The notes under the pieces were generated by a model that ran no database searches, was not told where the DNA came from, and was given only the letters and a program-made list of their open reading frames with translations. Shown in pieces: positions 51,555 to 60,072 of a DNA stretch of 64,000 bases (positions are counted from its first letter, which is position 1; each line of letters starts with the position of its first letter). The translations under genes were made by a program, and so were the position numbers. This stretch comes from UBA1926 sp002337215 (GTDB taxonomy: Bacteria > Planctomycetota > Phycisphaerae > Phycisphaerales > UBA1924), in NCBI GenBank assembly GCA_963973795.1, contig CAXBAF010000005.1, positions 67,670 to 131,669 on the forward strand, given 5' to 3'.

Positions 51555-53207
51555 ATGGTTCGTGACAAATCCCACACCGCGCGACGCGCCGCCCCGATGC
51601 TGGGGCTGATCGCGCTCGTGGTCGGCCTCCCGGTCTCCGGTGCCGCCGCCCAGAACGCTCTGGGCGACGGGCGTGCGCTCGACAACAGCCTCAGCAAGAG
51701 CGGCCGGTACAACCAGTCCCGCCCCTCGCTCCGTGAGGAGTTCGCGTTCCGCAACTCGATCGTCACGGGCAACGCCCCCAACGGGCTGAGTTTCCGAGGC
51801 GATGTCGGCTACCGCGCCCCGGGGGATTTCCGGGGCGAGCTGGGTTCCAACGACCTGTTCGGTTTCCGGCGCGACTCGCTCCAGAGCGGCATCGCCGGCA
51901 TGGGCATCCGGGGCACCGACGCGCTGCAGTACCAGCTCGCGCTGACCACCGGCGCCAGGCCCCCGGCGAACCTCGTGGGGCGGTTCTCGGTCAACCGGAG
52001 CGGCGCCACGCCCACCGCGGGCGACATCGGGTCGCTGAGCAACCCGGGTGAGCGAGAGGGCCTGTCGCAACGCCCCGCGATCGACCCGGACGCCGACGAC
52101 CGGGGCACGATGCTCTGGATGCTCCGCTCACCCTCCGCGTACATGTCCAACTCGTCGCTCCAGGCCTCGTCGCTCCGGCAGGTGGAGACCGACAGCGGGA
52201 TCTACTCGCTGACCGCCTCGCCACTGCGGGGTGTCCGGTTGAGCCCGATCCCCGAGCTCACCGCGGCCCGCGATGCGCAGCGGCGCGCCCAGGAAGAAGC
52301 CGAGGCCGAGTCCGAGCAGCGACCCTTCGGTCGGCCCGACATCGAAACGGATCGTGAACCCTCGCAGCCCAACCAGCCAGACGCGAGCGACCCGATGCGC
52401 GGCGCCGTGCAGACGCTGCACAGCGACGTGCTCACGCGGATCAAGCGTGCGGGCGACAAGCAGGAAGAAGACGTGTTCGCCAACGCCCCGACGCTGGCCG
52501 ATCGGTTCGCCGAGATGCGCGACCGCTTGCTCGGTGTCGACGAGGACGAGACGGAGGCGGCCGAGGGTGAGGAACGCAGCACCGGGGGCGGCCCGGTCCG
52601 GTTCGATGAAGAGACGATGCAGCTGCTCCGCGGCGACGGGACCCCGATCTCGCAGTACGTCGATCCGAAGGCCGCGACGCGGAACGTCTTCGCCGAGCAC
52701 CTCGTCGCGGGTCAGGAATTGATGGCCCAGGGCCGGTACTTTGACGCCGAGGAGCGTTTCGCGACCGCGCTCGGCATCCGCCGGGGCGACGTGACCGCCC
52801 AGATCGGCCGGCTGCACGCCCAGATCGGTGCGGGTCTGTACCTCTCGGCTTCGCTCAACATTCAGGCGCTCGCGGCGTCGAACCCCGAGGTCTTCGGTGC
52901 CAGGTACGCACCCGAGCTTCTCCCGACGGCCGAGCGGCTCGAGGGCGTCGTGAAGGTTCTCAGCGATCTCGTGGACGATTCCACGCAGGAATCCCGCCGG
53001 GCGAGCCCGCAGGTCCGTCAGTCCGCGGGTCTGTTGCTGGGCTATCTCGGCTACCAGCTCGACCGGCCCGAACTGATCGACCGCGGGATGACGAACTTCC
53101 TCGAGCGTGTGACGCGCGGGCTCCTGGAGGGCGAGCCGCGCCCGCCGGAGGCGCGGGTGGGCGACCTTCTCTATCAGATGTGGACCACCGGGACGAACGA
53201 TGGCTGA
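51555..53207 (+). CDS. Large exported protein with a TPR-like C-terminal region
   Basis: A 550-residue secreted protein. The signal peptide is residues 1-33 (LGLIALVVGLPVSGAAA-QN). Residues 35-215 are a Gly/Ser/Asn/Arg-rich region with repeated short hydrophobic motifs (FRGDVGYRAPGDFRGEL, DLFGFRRDSL, YQLALTTGARP). A charged Glu/Ala/Arg segment lies around 235-280. The C-terminal 170 residues are helical, with one tetratricopeptide-like hairpin AGQELMAQGRYFDAEERFATALGI. No recognised family. GAGGAGG precedes the ATG. The stop overlaps the next gene by eight bases, so the two are coupled. Confidence 0.75.
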   Translation: MVRDKSHTARRAAPMLGLIALVVGLPVSGAAAQNALGDGRALDNSLSKSGRYNQSRPSLREEFAFRNSIVTGNAPNGLSFRGDVGYRAPGDFRGELGSNDLFGFRRDSLQSGIAGMGIRGTDALQYQLALTTGARPPANLVGRFSVNRSGATPTAGDIGSLSNPGEREGLSQRPAIDPDADDRGTMLWMLRSPSAYMSNSSLQASSLRQVETDSGIYSLTASPLRGVRLSPIPELTAARDAQRRAQEEAEAESEQRPFGRPDIETDREPSQPNQPDASDPMRGAVQTLHSDVLTRIKRAGDKQEEDVFANAPTLADRFAEMRDRLLGVDEDETEAAEGEERSTGGGPVRFDEETMQLLRGDGTPISQYVDPKAATRNVFAEHLVAGQELMAQGRYFDAEERFATALGIRRGDVTAQIGRLHAQIGAGLYLSASLNIQALAASNPEVFGARYAPELLPTAERLEGVVKVLSDLVDDSTQESRRASPQVRQSAGLLLGYLGYQLDRPELIDRGMTNFLERVTRGLLEGEPRPPEARVGDLLYQMWTTGTNDG

Positions 53208-54966
53208 CGGTTCGCCGGGCGCGGGAACGCCCGCTCCCGATTCCGTTGAGGGCCCAGGCTCGGGATCGGTCGCGGGTGCGCGCCCGCCGGTGACCCCGTC
53301 CATCGTCTCGTTTCTGACCGACGGCGCGGTGATCCGTTTGTGCGAATCGATCAGTGCGCTCGCGGGTGTGGACGTCCTGCTGCTCGACGCCGACGGCTTG
53401 TGGATCACGCTCGCCGATGACGACGCACGCGACGAGTTGTGGGTCCGCCGGCCCGCACCCGAGGGTACGGCGAGATCCGCGATCCGTGCGCGCATCGATG
53501 TGAACGATCGGCCTCTGGGCGAGTTCGTCGCGGTGGTGCCCGAGGGCGACCCGGGATCGGACCGGGTGACCGCCCTGAGCGACGTGACCACGCTGCTCGC
53601 GTCGATCGCCGCGGAGTTCGCCGAGGAAGCGGACGCGATGCGCAACCGCATCCGCGAGCTGGGGGCGCTCTTCCGGCTCAACTCGCTGCTCGTTCGCGCG
53701 TCCGATTCTCTCGACAAGCTGCTGAGCGTCGCCCTCGAGATGGCACTGGGTGCGCTCGATCTCGACGCGGGATCGATCGTCCTGTTCCCCGAAGACGCGG
53801 ACGGCGTGCCCGATACCGATTCGGAAGCCGGCGTGCGCACGAAGGCGTCGGTGAACCTCTCGGACGATTGGCTCCGCAACTCGATCCCGCTCAGCAGGGG
53901 TCGGGAATTCGACCGGCTCGTGCTCTCGGGTCACGTCCTCGCGATCGAGGATCTCCGGGACGACCCGCGCGTGCTCACACCCGAGCGGCTCGGGGATGAG
54001 AACATTCGGTCGTTCCTGAGCGCCGCGCTTGCGCACAAGGACCAGCCTCTGGGCGTGATGCGTCTTTACGGGCGCACGCCGCGATCGTTCGGCGTCGCGG
54101 ACCGCCGGTTGATCCGTTCGATCGCCGAGCAGGCCGCGGTTGCGGTCGCGCAGGCCCGGCTCATGCGGATCGCCCGGCACGAGCGCGAGATCGAGCGGCA
54201 GCTCACCCTCGCGTCGGCGGTGCAGCGACGGATGCAGTCGGGACGCCCCCCCGCGATGCCCCCGCTGGATGTCGCCGCCAAGAGCGAGCCGTCGAGCATG
54301 GTCGGGGGCGATATCTACGACGTCTTCGAGCGCGTCGGATCATCCGGCGATCGCTCGATGGGCCTGCTGGTCGGCGACGTGGTCGGCAAGGGGCTCCCCG
54401 CGGCGCTGCTGATGAGCGCGGTCCGCGCCAGCCTCCGAGCGCACGCCAACGGCACGGACCCGCTCGACGAGGTGGTCGCGCGGGCGAACCTGGACATGTG
54501 CCGCGACACGCTGCCCAACGAGTTCACCACGCTCTGGTGCGGGTCGATCGATCCGCGGACGCTCGAACTGACGTATTGCTCGGCGGGTCACGAACCGCCG
54601 CTGCTCGTGCGGCCCGTGCCGGGGGAGCCCGTCACCATCGATCACGTGACGCCGCTCAAGATCGGCGGGCTCGTGATCGGCGTGATGCCCGACGAGACGT
54701 ACACAACAGAGAAAGTGCAGCTGCGGCCGGGCGATGTGCTCGTCGCCTACACCGATGGGCTGCCCGATGCGCGGAACTTTGAAAACGAGAAATGGGGCAT
54801 GGAGAGCCTCACACGCGCGGCGGCGGAGGCGGTGCGCACGCTGCCGGACGAGTCGGCGTCGGTGGTGCTGGATCAGATCCTCTGGTTCCTCCGCCGGTTC
54901 ACGGGGCTCCGCGAGCAGGTCGATGACGAGACGCTGATCGTTGTCCGCGTCGGCGAGTCCGGGTAA
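53200..54966 (+). CDS. GAF-domain PP2C (SpoIIE/RsbU-type) serine phosphatase
   Basis: A 588-residue regulatory phosphatase. A first sensor-like domain (about 30-150; IVSFLTDGAVIRLCESI) is followed by a GAF domain (about 155-320) and a helical linker (RIARHEREIERQLTLASAVQRRM). The SpoIIE/PP2C catalytic domain is about 355-588, with metal aspartates in SSMVGGDIYDVF, LLVGDVVGKGLPAALLMS and VLVAYTDGLPDARN. Relatives dephosphorylate anti-anti-sigma factors in partner-switch systems. No kinase or STAS gene is adjacent. The ATG lies eight bases inside the end of the preceding exported-protein gene. No membrane helix, so it is a cytoplasmic sensor. Confidence 0.9.
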   Translation: MADGSPGAGTPAPDSVEGPGSGSVAGARPPVTPSIVSFLTDGAVIRLCESISALAGVDVLLLDADGLWITLADDDARDELWVRRPAPEGTARSAIRARIDVNDRPLGEFVAVVPEGDPGSDRVTALSDVTTLLASIAAEFAEEADAMRNRIRELGALFRLNSLLVRASDSLDKLLSVALEMALGALDLDAGSIVLFPEDADGVPDTDSEAGVRTKASVNLSDDWLRNSIPLSRGREFDRLVLSGHVLAIEDLRDDPRVLTPERLGDENIRSFLSAALAHKDQPLGVMRLYGRTPRSFGVADRRLIRSIAEQAAVAVAQARLMRIARHEREIERQLTLASAVQRRMQSGRPPAMPPLDVAAKSEPSSMVGGDIYDVFERVGSSGDRSMGLLVGDVVGKGLPAALLMSAVRASLRAHANGTDPLDEVVARANLDMCRDTLPNEFTTLWCGSIDPRTLELTYCSAGHEPPLLVRPVPGEPVTIDHVTPLKIGGLVIGVMPDETYTTEKVQLRPGDVLVAYTDGLPDARNFENEKWGMESLTRAAAEAVRTLPDESASVVLDQILWFLRRFTGLREQVDDETLIVVRVGESG

Positions 54967-54976
54967 GCAGGGCCGG

Positions 54977-55028
54977 GCGCTCGGGGCCGGCGATCGGGAT
55001 CGGCGCTCGGGGTCGGCACTCGGAATGT
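54977..55028. repeat. Two imperfect 26-bp tandem repeats after the PP2C gene
   Basis: Units begin at 54977 and 55003 with GCGCTCGGGG followed by CCGGCGATCGGGAT or TCGGCACTCGGAAT. The gene is not affected. Confidence 0.55.
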
Positions 55029-55067
55029 GCCCTCAGGTCGCACGACACTGTGGTGCGGGGACATGAC

Positions 55068-55107
55068 TCAAAACAAGAACACGGGCCGACCATGCGGTCG
55101 GCCCGTG
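55068..55107 (-). terminator. Strong hairpin terminator of the small minus-strand gene
   Basis: 12-bp perfect stem (55080-55091 with 55096-55107), tetraloop, and on the minus strand a T-rich tail TTCTTGTTTTG. On the plus strand there is no T tract, though it may still stop transcripts from the PP2C gene. Confidence 0.75.
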
Positions 55108-55134
55108 CGGCGTGCGATCGTGATGGTACGGGGA

Positions 55135-55401
55135 TCAGGCGGCGCTGGGGCCGTCATCGTCCGACCCGGCCGGGAATGGCAGCGGGCCTCGGAGCAAACG
55201 GTTCATGTCGTCGATATCGCGCTGAGCGCGGTCGAGCGCCGCCTCGGCGAGACTGATCGAATCGTCCTGCGCCGCGAGTGGGCGATCGGAATCGTTGCCG
55301 AGCACCGAACTCCCGCGGGTCGGCGTGCTGGCGTGCCGGCGGAAGGGGATGGGGCGCAGCCATTCTTCGACGCGCTCATCGTGTCCAGTGATTCGTAGCA
55401 T
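55135..55401 (-). CDS. Small hypothetical protein with strong expression signals
   Basis: An 88-residue soluble protein that I do not recognise. The start has a strong GGAGG with 6-base spacing, and a 12-bp terminator follows the stop, so it is a complete transcription unit. The N-terminal part (LRITGHDERVEEWLRPIPF) could form an amphipathic strand-helix; the C-terminal half (DDSISLAEAALDRAQRDIDDMNRLL) is a predicted amphipathic helix. The tail is Pro/Asp-rich. No cysteines and no export signal. Short size and helix suggest a regulator or adaptor, but nothing in the sequence proves that. Confidence 0.65.
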   Translation of the reverse strand: MLRITGHDERVEEWLRPIPFRRHASTPTRGSSVLGNDSDRPLAAQDDSISLAEAALDRAQRDIDDMNRLLRGPLPFPAGSDDDGPSAA

Positions 55402-55665
55402 CGGGGAACCTCCGTCTGCCGGGCGTGAGAATCACCCGGTCTCGTGATCGTCGGTTTCCGGAGGCGATGCGATGACCCGAATCCGGGGGTAGTGCCCACA
55501 ATGCGCACGGTGTGCGCGGATCGTGGGGTCTGTGCCGCGGCCTCCCTGCCCGACGACAGATGTATCGGTCTGAAAAACGCGTCCGCGTCAGTCGTGCGCG
55601 CAGGTTGTGATGCGGGCCCCCGTGAAGACGGGACCGATTCGGTTCTCGGACGCTGGGCGGCGCGA

Positions 55666-56382
55666 TCAGGCGTCGTCGGTGCGATCGCCCGGGGAGGCCT
55701 TCTCGGGTGGCGTGCCGACCTTGGGCTCGATGCCGGCCGCCATGCGGTTCAGGTTCCCGCGGTGTTTGTAGATGACCAGCGCTGCTAGGGTGATCGTGAC
55801 GACCATATATGGCCAGGTGATGGGGGGGGGCTCGTTGCTGGTGCTCGCGCCCCGGCCGAGCACTTCGCCGAAGTACCAGACCCAGATGGGCAGGCTCCCC
55901 GCGGCGAGGACGCTGGAGAGACCCATGTAGCGCCAGAGGACGAGGGTCGAGACAAAGACGACGAACGCGCCGGTGCCGGCGATGGTGAGGATCGGGAAGA
56001 CGCCGAGCAGCGCGCCGAGCCCGGTGGCGACGCCCTTGCCTCCCTTGAACCCGATCCAGGGGCTGAACATGTGGCCCAGCACGGGGGCGACCATGACGCC
56101 GAGCCAAGCGAAGGCCTCGGGGGGGGGGAGCGCCGGGTCGCTGGTCGAACCTGAGATGAGCCCGTAGGCGAGTGTCGGGACGAGGCCCTTGGTCGCGTCG
56201 AGGGCGAAGCAGAGCAGGAACCACTTGAGCCCGAGGTGCCGGCCCAGGTTGGTCGCGCCGGGGTTGCACGAGCCGACGGTGCGGATGTCGACGCCCTTGA
56301 GCCGGCCCAGCATGAGGGCGAAGGGGATCGACCCGAGCAGGAACGCGCCGACGAGGAAGGGGATGAGCAGGGCGGGGTTCAT
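55666..56382 (-). CDS. plsY: Glycerol-3-phosphate acyltransferase PlsY
   Basis: Membrane acyltransferase (238 residues) that moves the acyl group from acyl-phosphate, made by PlsX, to glycerol 3-phosphate. The three PlsY motifs are GSIPFALMLGRLKGVDIR, GSCNPGATNLGRHLG and GHMFSPWIGFKGGKGVATGLG, all on the exported loops. Seven helices would be usual. The C-terminus is longer than in E. coli by about 30 hydrophilic residues (KVGTPPEKASPGDRTDDA). Start ATG at 56382 because the longer frame lacks conservation. It lies 10 bases after tmk, so they are likely one operon. Confidence 0.93.
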   Translation of the reverse strand: MNPALLIPFLVGAFLLGSIPFALMLGRLKGVDIRTVGSCNPGATNLGRHLGLKWFLLCFALDATKGLVPTLAYGLISGSTSDPALPPPEAFAWLGVMVAPVLGHMFSPWIGFKGGKGVATGLGALLGVFPILTIAGTGAFVVFVSTLVLWRYMGLSSVLAAGSLPIWVWYFGEVLGRGASTSNEPPPITWPYMVVTITLAALVIYKHRGNLNRMAAGIEPKVGTPPEKASPGDRTDDA

Positions 56383-56392
56383 GTCTGGTGGT

Positions 56393-57127
56393 TCACCGTG
56401 GCTCGCTCGCTGCCGCGCGGTCGTTGCCGCGCGGGGCGTGCGCGCAGAAGCGTTCGCGGAGGGTCGCGAGCACACCGGCGAAGACTTCGGGCTCGGTGCA
56501 GCGGGCGTCGATCATCGCGACGTGCCCCGGGTCCTGGTTGGCCTGGTCGTGGTAGCCCTGGCGGACGCGGGCGTGGAACGCGGCCCCTTTGGCCTCCATC
56601 CGGTCGAGCAGGGGGCTGAGCCGGCTCGCGGCGGTCTGCTCGTCAACGTCGAAGATGATGGTGAGGTCGGGGCGGTTGTCGCCGCAGGCGATGAGGGCGG
56701 CCGACAGGATCTCGTCGGCGGGGACGCCCCCCGCGGTGCCCTGGTAGGCGAGGGTCGAGGCGTAGAAGCGGTCGGCGAGCACGCACTTGCCCTGGGCGAG
56801 GGCTGGTGCGATTTTGTGCGCCACGAGCTGCGCCCGGCTCGCCATGTAGAGCAGCATCTCGCAGCGGGGGCTGATGTCTTCTTCGGAGTGCTCGAGGAGG
56901 ATGGCGCGGATGCGTTCGCCGATCTCGGTGCCGCCCGGGTCGCGGACGTGGACGGTTTCCAGGCCTACCGCGCCGCAGGCGGCGGCGAAGCGGGCGAGCT
57001 GGGTGGTCTTCCCGGAGCCGTCGGGGCCCTCGAAGACGAGGAACCGGCCTCGGATCGCGTCGGCGATGTCGGCGGGGAGGGGCTCGTCGGCGTGGCGCGG
57101 TGTGATTCGGGAAGTGGGCGGTGGCAT
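56393..57127 (-). CDS. tmk: Thymidylate kinase
   Basis: Phosphorylates dTMP to dTDP with ATP. The protein has 244 residues. The P-loop is FEGPDGSGKTTQ (32-43), the DR(Y/F/H) motif is in LADRFYASTLAYQG and the LID-like segment lies at LSPLLDRMEAKGAAFHARVRQGY. About 25 N-terminal residues before the first strand are not conserved. Start ATG at 57127. It is flanked upstream by hairpin repeat copy B and followed by plsY after 10 bases. Confidence 0.94.
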   Translation of the reverse strand: MPPPTSRITPRHADEPLPADIADAIRGRFLVFEGPDGSGKTTQLARFAAACGAVGLETVHVRDPGGTEIGERIRAILLEHSEEDISPRCEMLLYMASRAQLVAHKIAPALAQGKCVLADRFYASTLAYQGTAGGVPADEILSAALIACGDNRPDLTIIFDVDEQTAASRLSPLLDRMEAKGAAFHARVRQGYHDQANQDPGHVAMIDARCTEPEVFAGVLATLRERFCAHAPRGNDRAAASEPR

Positions 57128-57172
57128 CTGGGGGTGAGTGTAGCGGTCGGCGCGCGCGCGGCGGCATGTGAG

Positions 57173-57212
57173 ACACGGAGAAGCCGCGTTGCGGCGTCTC
57201 CGTGGCACCCGA
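57173..57212 (-). repeat. Palindromic hairpin repeat, copy B
   Basis: Arms CACGGAGAAGCCGC (57174-57187) and GCGGCGTCTCCGTG (57191-57204) with loop GTT and a single mismatch at position 9. The conserved tail GCACCC follows. It is nearly identical to the reverse complement of copy A at 15548-15587, about 41 kb away. It fills the gap between the end of the vWA gene and tmk. Confidence 0.8.
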
Positions 57213-57217
57213 CGGCT

Positions 57218-59992
57218 TCAGTCGGAGGCGATCGCGTTGAGCCGGGCGCGCCAGGGGTCGCCGCCGAGGGTGGGGTGTGATTGGCGGAGGCCGGCGATGT
57301 GGGCGCGGGCGGCGGCCCGGGCCTCGGCGCCGCCGTTGGTTGCGCCGAGTTCGAGCCAGAGGGTGAGGGCGTGCCAGTAGAGGTCGGGGTCGTTCGGGTC
57401 ATCGGCCGATCGGCGTCCGGCGATGGCGCGGGCGGACTCGAAGGCGGCGGGGGATGTTTCGGGGTCAGCGGCGCGGGCTTCGGCGATCGTGAGCCGGACG
57501 CGGTCGGCGTCGGGCGACCGGGCGAGGCCGGTTGGCAGGTCCGCGAGCGTGCGCTCGGCGGCGTCGGGGTCGGTCGTCGCGAGCGATCGGGCGAGGCGCA
57601 GGCGTCGGCTCGGGTCGAGGTCATCGGCGAGACGGTTGGCCTCCGCGGCGGCGCGGGCGAGGAGGGTTGTGCGCTCGGTGTCGGTCGCGGTGGGCAGCGC
57701 TTCGTCGATGAGTTCGAGGGCGAGGGCGGCGGCGTCGCGGGTGGGTTGGGTCAGCGCGCCCAGGAGTTCGAGCGCGGCGTTGCCCCGGGTGACGCGGGCG
57801 AGTTCCACGCGCCAGGTGTCGGCGAGGGGATGGTCGGGGTTGGTCGCGAGCGCGCGCTCGAGGTCGGATGGGGCGTGGTCGGTGCCGACCGCGAGGGTGA
57901 GGGCGGCCTGGGCGTCGGGGTGGGTCGGGTGTTCGGTGGCGAGGCGGAAGGAGAGCGTGCTGGCGTCGGTGAGGTTGCCGGCGCGGCGTGCGTGATGGGC
58001 GGCGTCGCGGAGTGATTCGGCCTGCTCGGTGGGGTCGGGGCTGAGGCCGGCGAGGCGGGTCAGGCGGGCCTGGGCGCGGGCATGATCGGTCGGTGAGTCG
58101 GGTGTCCAGGTCGCGACGTCGGCGAGCGCACGGACGGCGGCGATGGGGAGGCTGTCGAGCGGGATCCGGCTTGCGCGCACGATCGCGTCGAGGCGCGGGG
58201 CGGCGAGGGCGCGCCGAGTGTCGGTCGGGAGGGCTGAAGAGGCGTAGAGATCGGTGAGGGGGGCGAGCGGGCTTTGGATGTTCGCGGCGAGGTTGGCGCG
58301 CACGAGGGCGGCGGCGGCGATGGCGTGGAGGATCGGGTCGGTGATGGGTCGGGCGTCGAGCGCACGCGCGATGTCGTCTCGGGCGCGGGCGGCCTCGGGC
58401 GACCGGGTGCCCAGGGCAGTGGCGGCGTCGAGCAGGGTGAGCCGGCCGCGTTCGATCGCGGACTCGAGGGCGACCGATCGGTCTTCGGTGAGGTTCGGGT
58501 CGGTCGGGTCGGCGGTGCGGAGGAATGCCAGGAGATCGGCGTGGGCGATCTCGGGGCGATCGAGGATGAGGTTGGCGCGGGCGGTGAGGATGTCGCGCTC
58601 GGCGGCGGCGGCTGGGTCTGTGATGCGGAGGGGGTTGAGGTCGGCGATTGCTTGGGCCGCGAGGTCGGTGCGTTTGGGTGGGTGCGACTCGTTTGTCGCA
58701 CAAAGGAGCGCGGCGCGCGCACGGAGGATGTGGGGGCGGGGGTCGGTGGTGCGGCGGGTCGGTGGCGGGAGATCGGCGAGGGCGGTGAGCGCGCGCTCGG
58801 CGGCTTCGGTGGCGCGGGCGGTCTCGTCTTCGGTCGCGACGCTTGCGAGGACCGCGGTGTCGGTGGCGTCGGTGGCGAGGGATGCCAGCGCGTCCGCGGC
58901 GTTTGTGAGATCCGGATCGTCGGCGGGGGTGTCGGTTGGGCGATCGGCTGGATTCGAACGCTCGACGATGGGTTCGGCGTTGGGCTGTGTTTCGGATTGG
59001 GGGGTGATGAGGCGGAGGGAGCCTTCGCCGTCGCCGTGGGTGCGGGCGATCTGTTCGATGAGGCCTGTGGGATCAGGCTCGACGAACTCGATGGCCTTGA
59101 TGACGGTGGGGCGGAGGCCCGTGCGGGTGTCGGTGGGATTGAGCGCGTCGAGCTGGCTCAGGATGGCCCGCTGATCGGCGGGGTCGGGGACGGCGCCGGT
59201 GCGCTGGATGCCGCGGGCGAGCAGGAAGACGAGGTCGGGATCGAATTCGAGCGCGCGCGTGAGGCCCTCGACGGGGTTGGATTTGCCCCCGGGCAGGGCG
59301 GCGTTGACCCAGCGGCGGGCGAGGATGCGGTTGGCGGCGGTGGCTCGGATCAGGTCGTCGTCATCGCCCGAGTGGGGGATGGTGCGGTGGGGGGTGGGCG
59401 CGCCGTCCTCGTCGGGTCGGCTCCCGAAGAAGACGATCTGGAAGGACTGGGTGGGTTGGAGCTTGTCGATGGCGCGTGCGAGTTCATCCTGGACGAAGGA
59501 GAAGGAGGTGACCATCGCGCCGGAGGCATCCACGGCGAAGACGATGCGGGTCGCGGCGGTGGCGGTGGAGCCGGCGAAGGCGACGGCGGGTGGCGGGGGG
59601 GTTCGCGCGATGGAGGGTGCGGGTCGGCGTGCCGGCCTTGGGGTTGGCGCGGGGCGGGCGGCGCGGGTTGTGAGTTGCTCGGTTGCGCGGGCGACGGCGT
59701 CGCGGGTGGCCTCGGCAGGGGCGGCGGGCGATGAAGACGGCGTGGTGTCTGGTCGGTCTTCTGGCTGGTCGTCTGGCTGGTCGTCTGGGAGTGCTTCGGC
59801 TTGCGTCGTGGTAGCCGGCGCGGTTGGTTCGAGGGCGAGCCGGGCGGGGCGTGTGGGAGGGGCGGTGAAGCGTTCGATGGTGATGCCGAGCAGGGCGAGC
59901 GCGAGGGCCGCGTGGATGGCGACGGAGGCGAGGGAGGGGACGAGGGAGCGTTTGAGTCTGCTGGCCCTTGATTGGTTGGGGGTGGATGTCAT
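57218..59992 (-). CDS. Very large membrane-anchored vWA-domain protein with helical repeats
   Basis: A 924-residue protein. A single membrane helix near the N-terminus (about 17-38, LVPSLASVAIHAALALALLGI) is arranged like TonB-type or BatA-like anchors. A Thr/Pro/Asp/Ala-rich linker runs to about 145. The von Willebrand A domain begins at about 148 with the metal site DASGAM (Asp155, Ser157); the second serine of D-x-S-x-S is Ala. From about 355 to the end it is Ala/Asp/Arg-rich, all-helical and TPR-like, with periodic DLPP, LATTDPDAAERTL and AERDILTARANLIL units. Composition is extremely GC-rich. It may form an envelope scaffold; function unknown. It lies between doxX and tmk on the same strand. 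Confidence 0.75.
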   Translation of the reverse strand: MTSTPNQSRASRLKRSLVPSLASVAIHAALALALLGITIERFTAPPTRPARLALEPTAPATTTQAEALPDDQPDDQPEDRPDTTPSSSPAAPAEATRDAVARATEQLTTRAARPAPTPRPARRPAPSIARTPPPPAVAFAGSTATAATRIVFAVDASGAMVTSFSFVQDELARAIDKLQPTQSFQIVFFGSRPDEDGAPTPHRTIPHSGDDDDLIRATAANRILARRWVNAALPGGKSNPVEGLTRALEFDPDLVFLLARGIQRTGAVPDPADQRAILSQLDALNPTDTRTGLRPTVIKAIEFVEPDPTGLIEQIARTHGDGEGSLRLITPQSETQPNAEPIVERSNPADRPTDTPADDPDLTNAADALASLATDATDTAVLASVATEDETARATEAAERALTALADLPPPTRRTTDPRPHILRARAALLCATNESHPPKRTDLAAQAIADLNPLRITDPAAAAERDILTARANLILDRPEIAHADLLAFLRTADPTDPNLTEDRSVALESAIERGRLTLLDAATALGTRSPEAARARDDIARALDARPITDPILHAIAAAALVRANLAANIQSPLAPLTDLYASSALPTDTRRALAAPRLDAIVRASRIPLDSLPIAAVRALADVATWTPDSPTDHARAQARLTRLAGLSPDPTEQAESLRDAAHHARRAGNLTDASTLSFRLATEHPTHPDAQAALTLAVGTDHAPSDLERALATNPDHPLADTWRVELARVTRGNAALELLGALTQPTRDAAALALELIDEALPTATDTERTTLLARAAAEANRLADDLDPSRRLRLARSLATTDPDAAERTLADLPTGLARSPDADRVRLTIAEARAADPETSPAAFESARAIAGRRSADDPNDPDLYWHALTLWLELGATNGGAEARAAARAHIAGLRQSHPTLGGDPWRARLNAIASD

Positions 59993-60072
59993 TCGGGGAG
60001 GGAGCGGAGAGCGCGGAGCGGCGGGCGGGGATCCCGAGTCACACTGAATGGAGCGCGGACGCGGGTGGGTGC

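Noticed and set aside
57281..59734. Long plus-strand frames over the vWA gene
   Set aside because: Gly/Ala/Arg-rich mirror frames; the minus-strand frame has a membrane helix, vWA motifs and sensible start.
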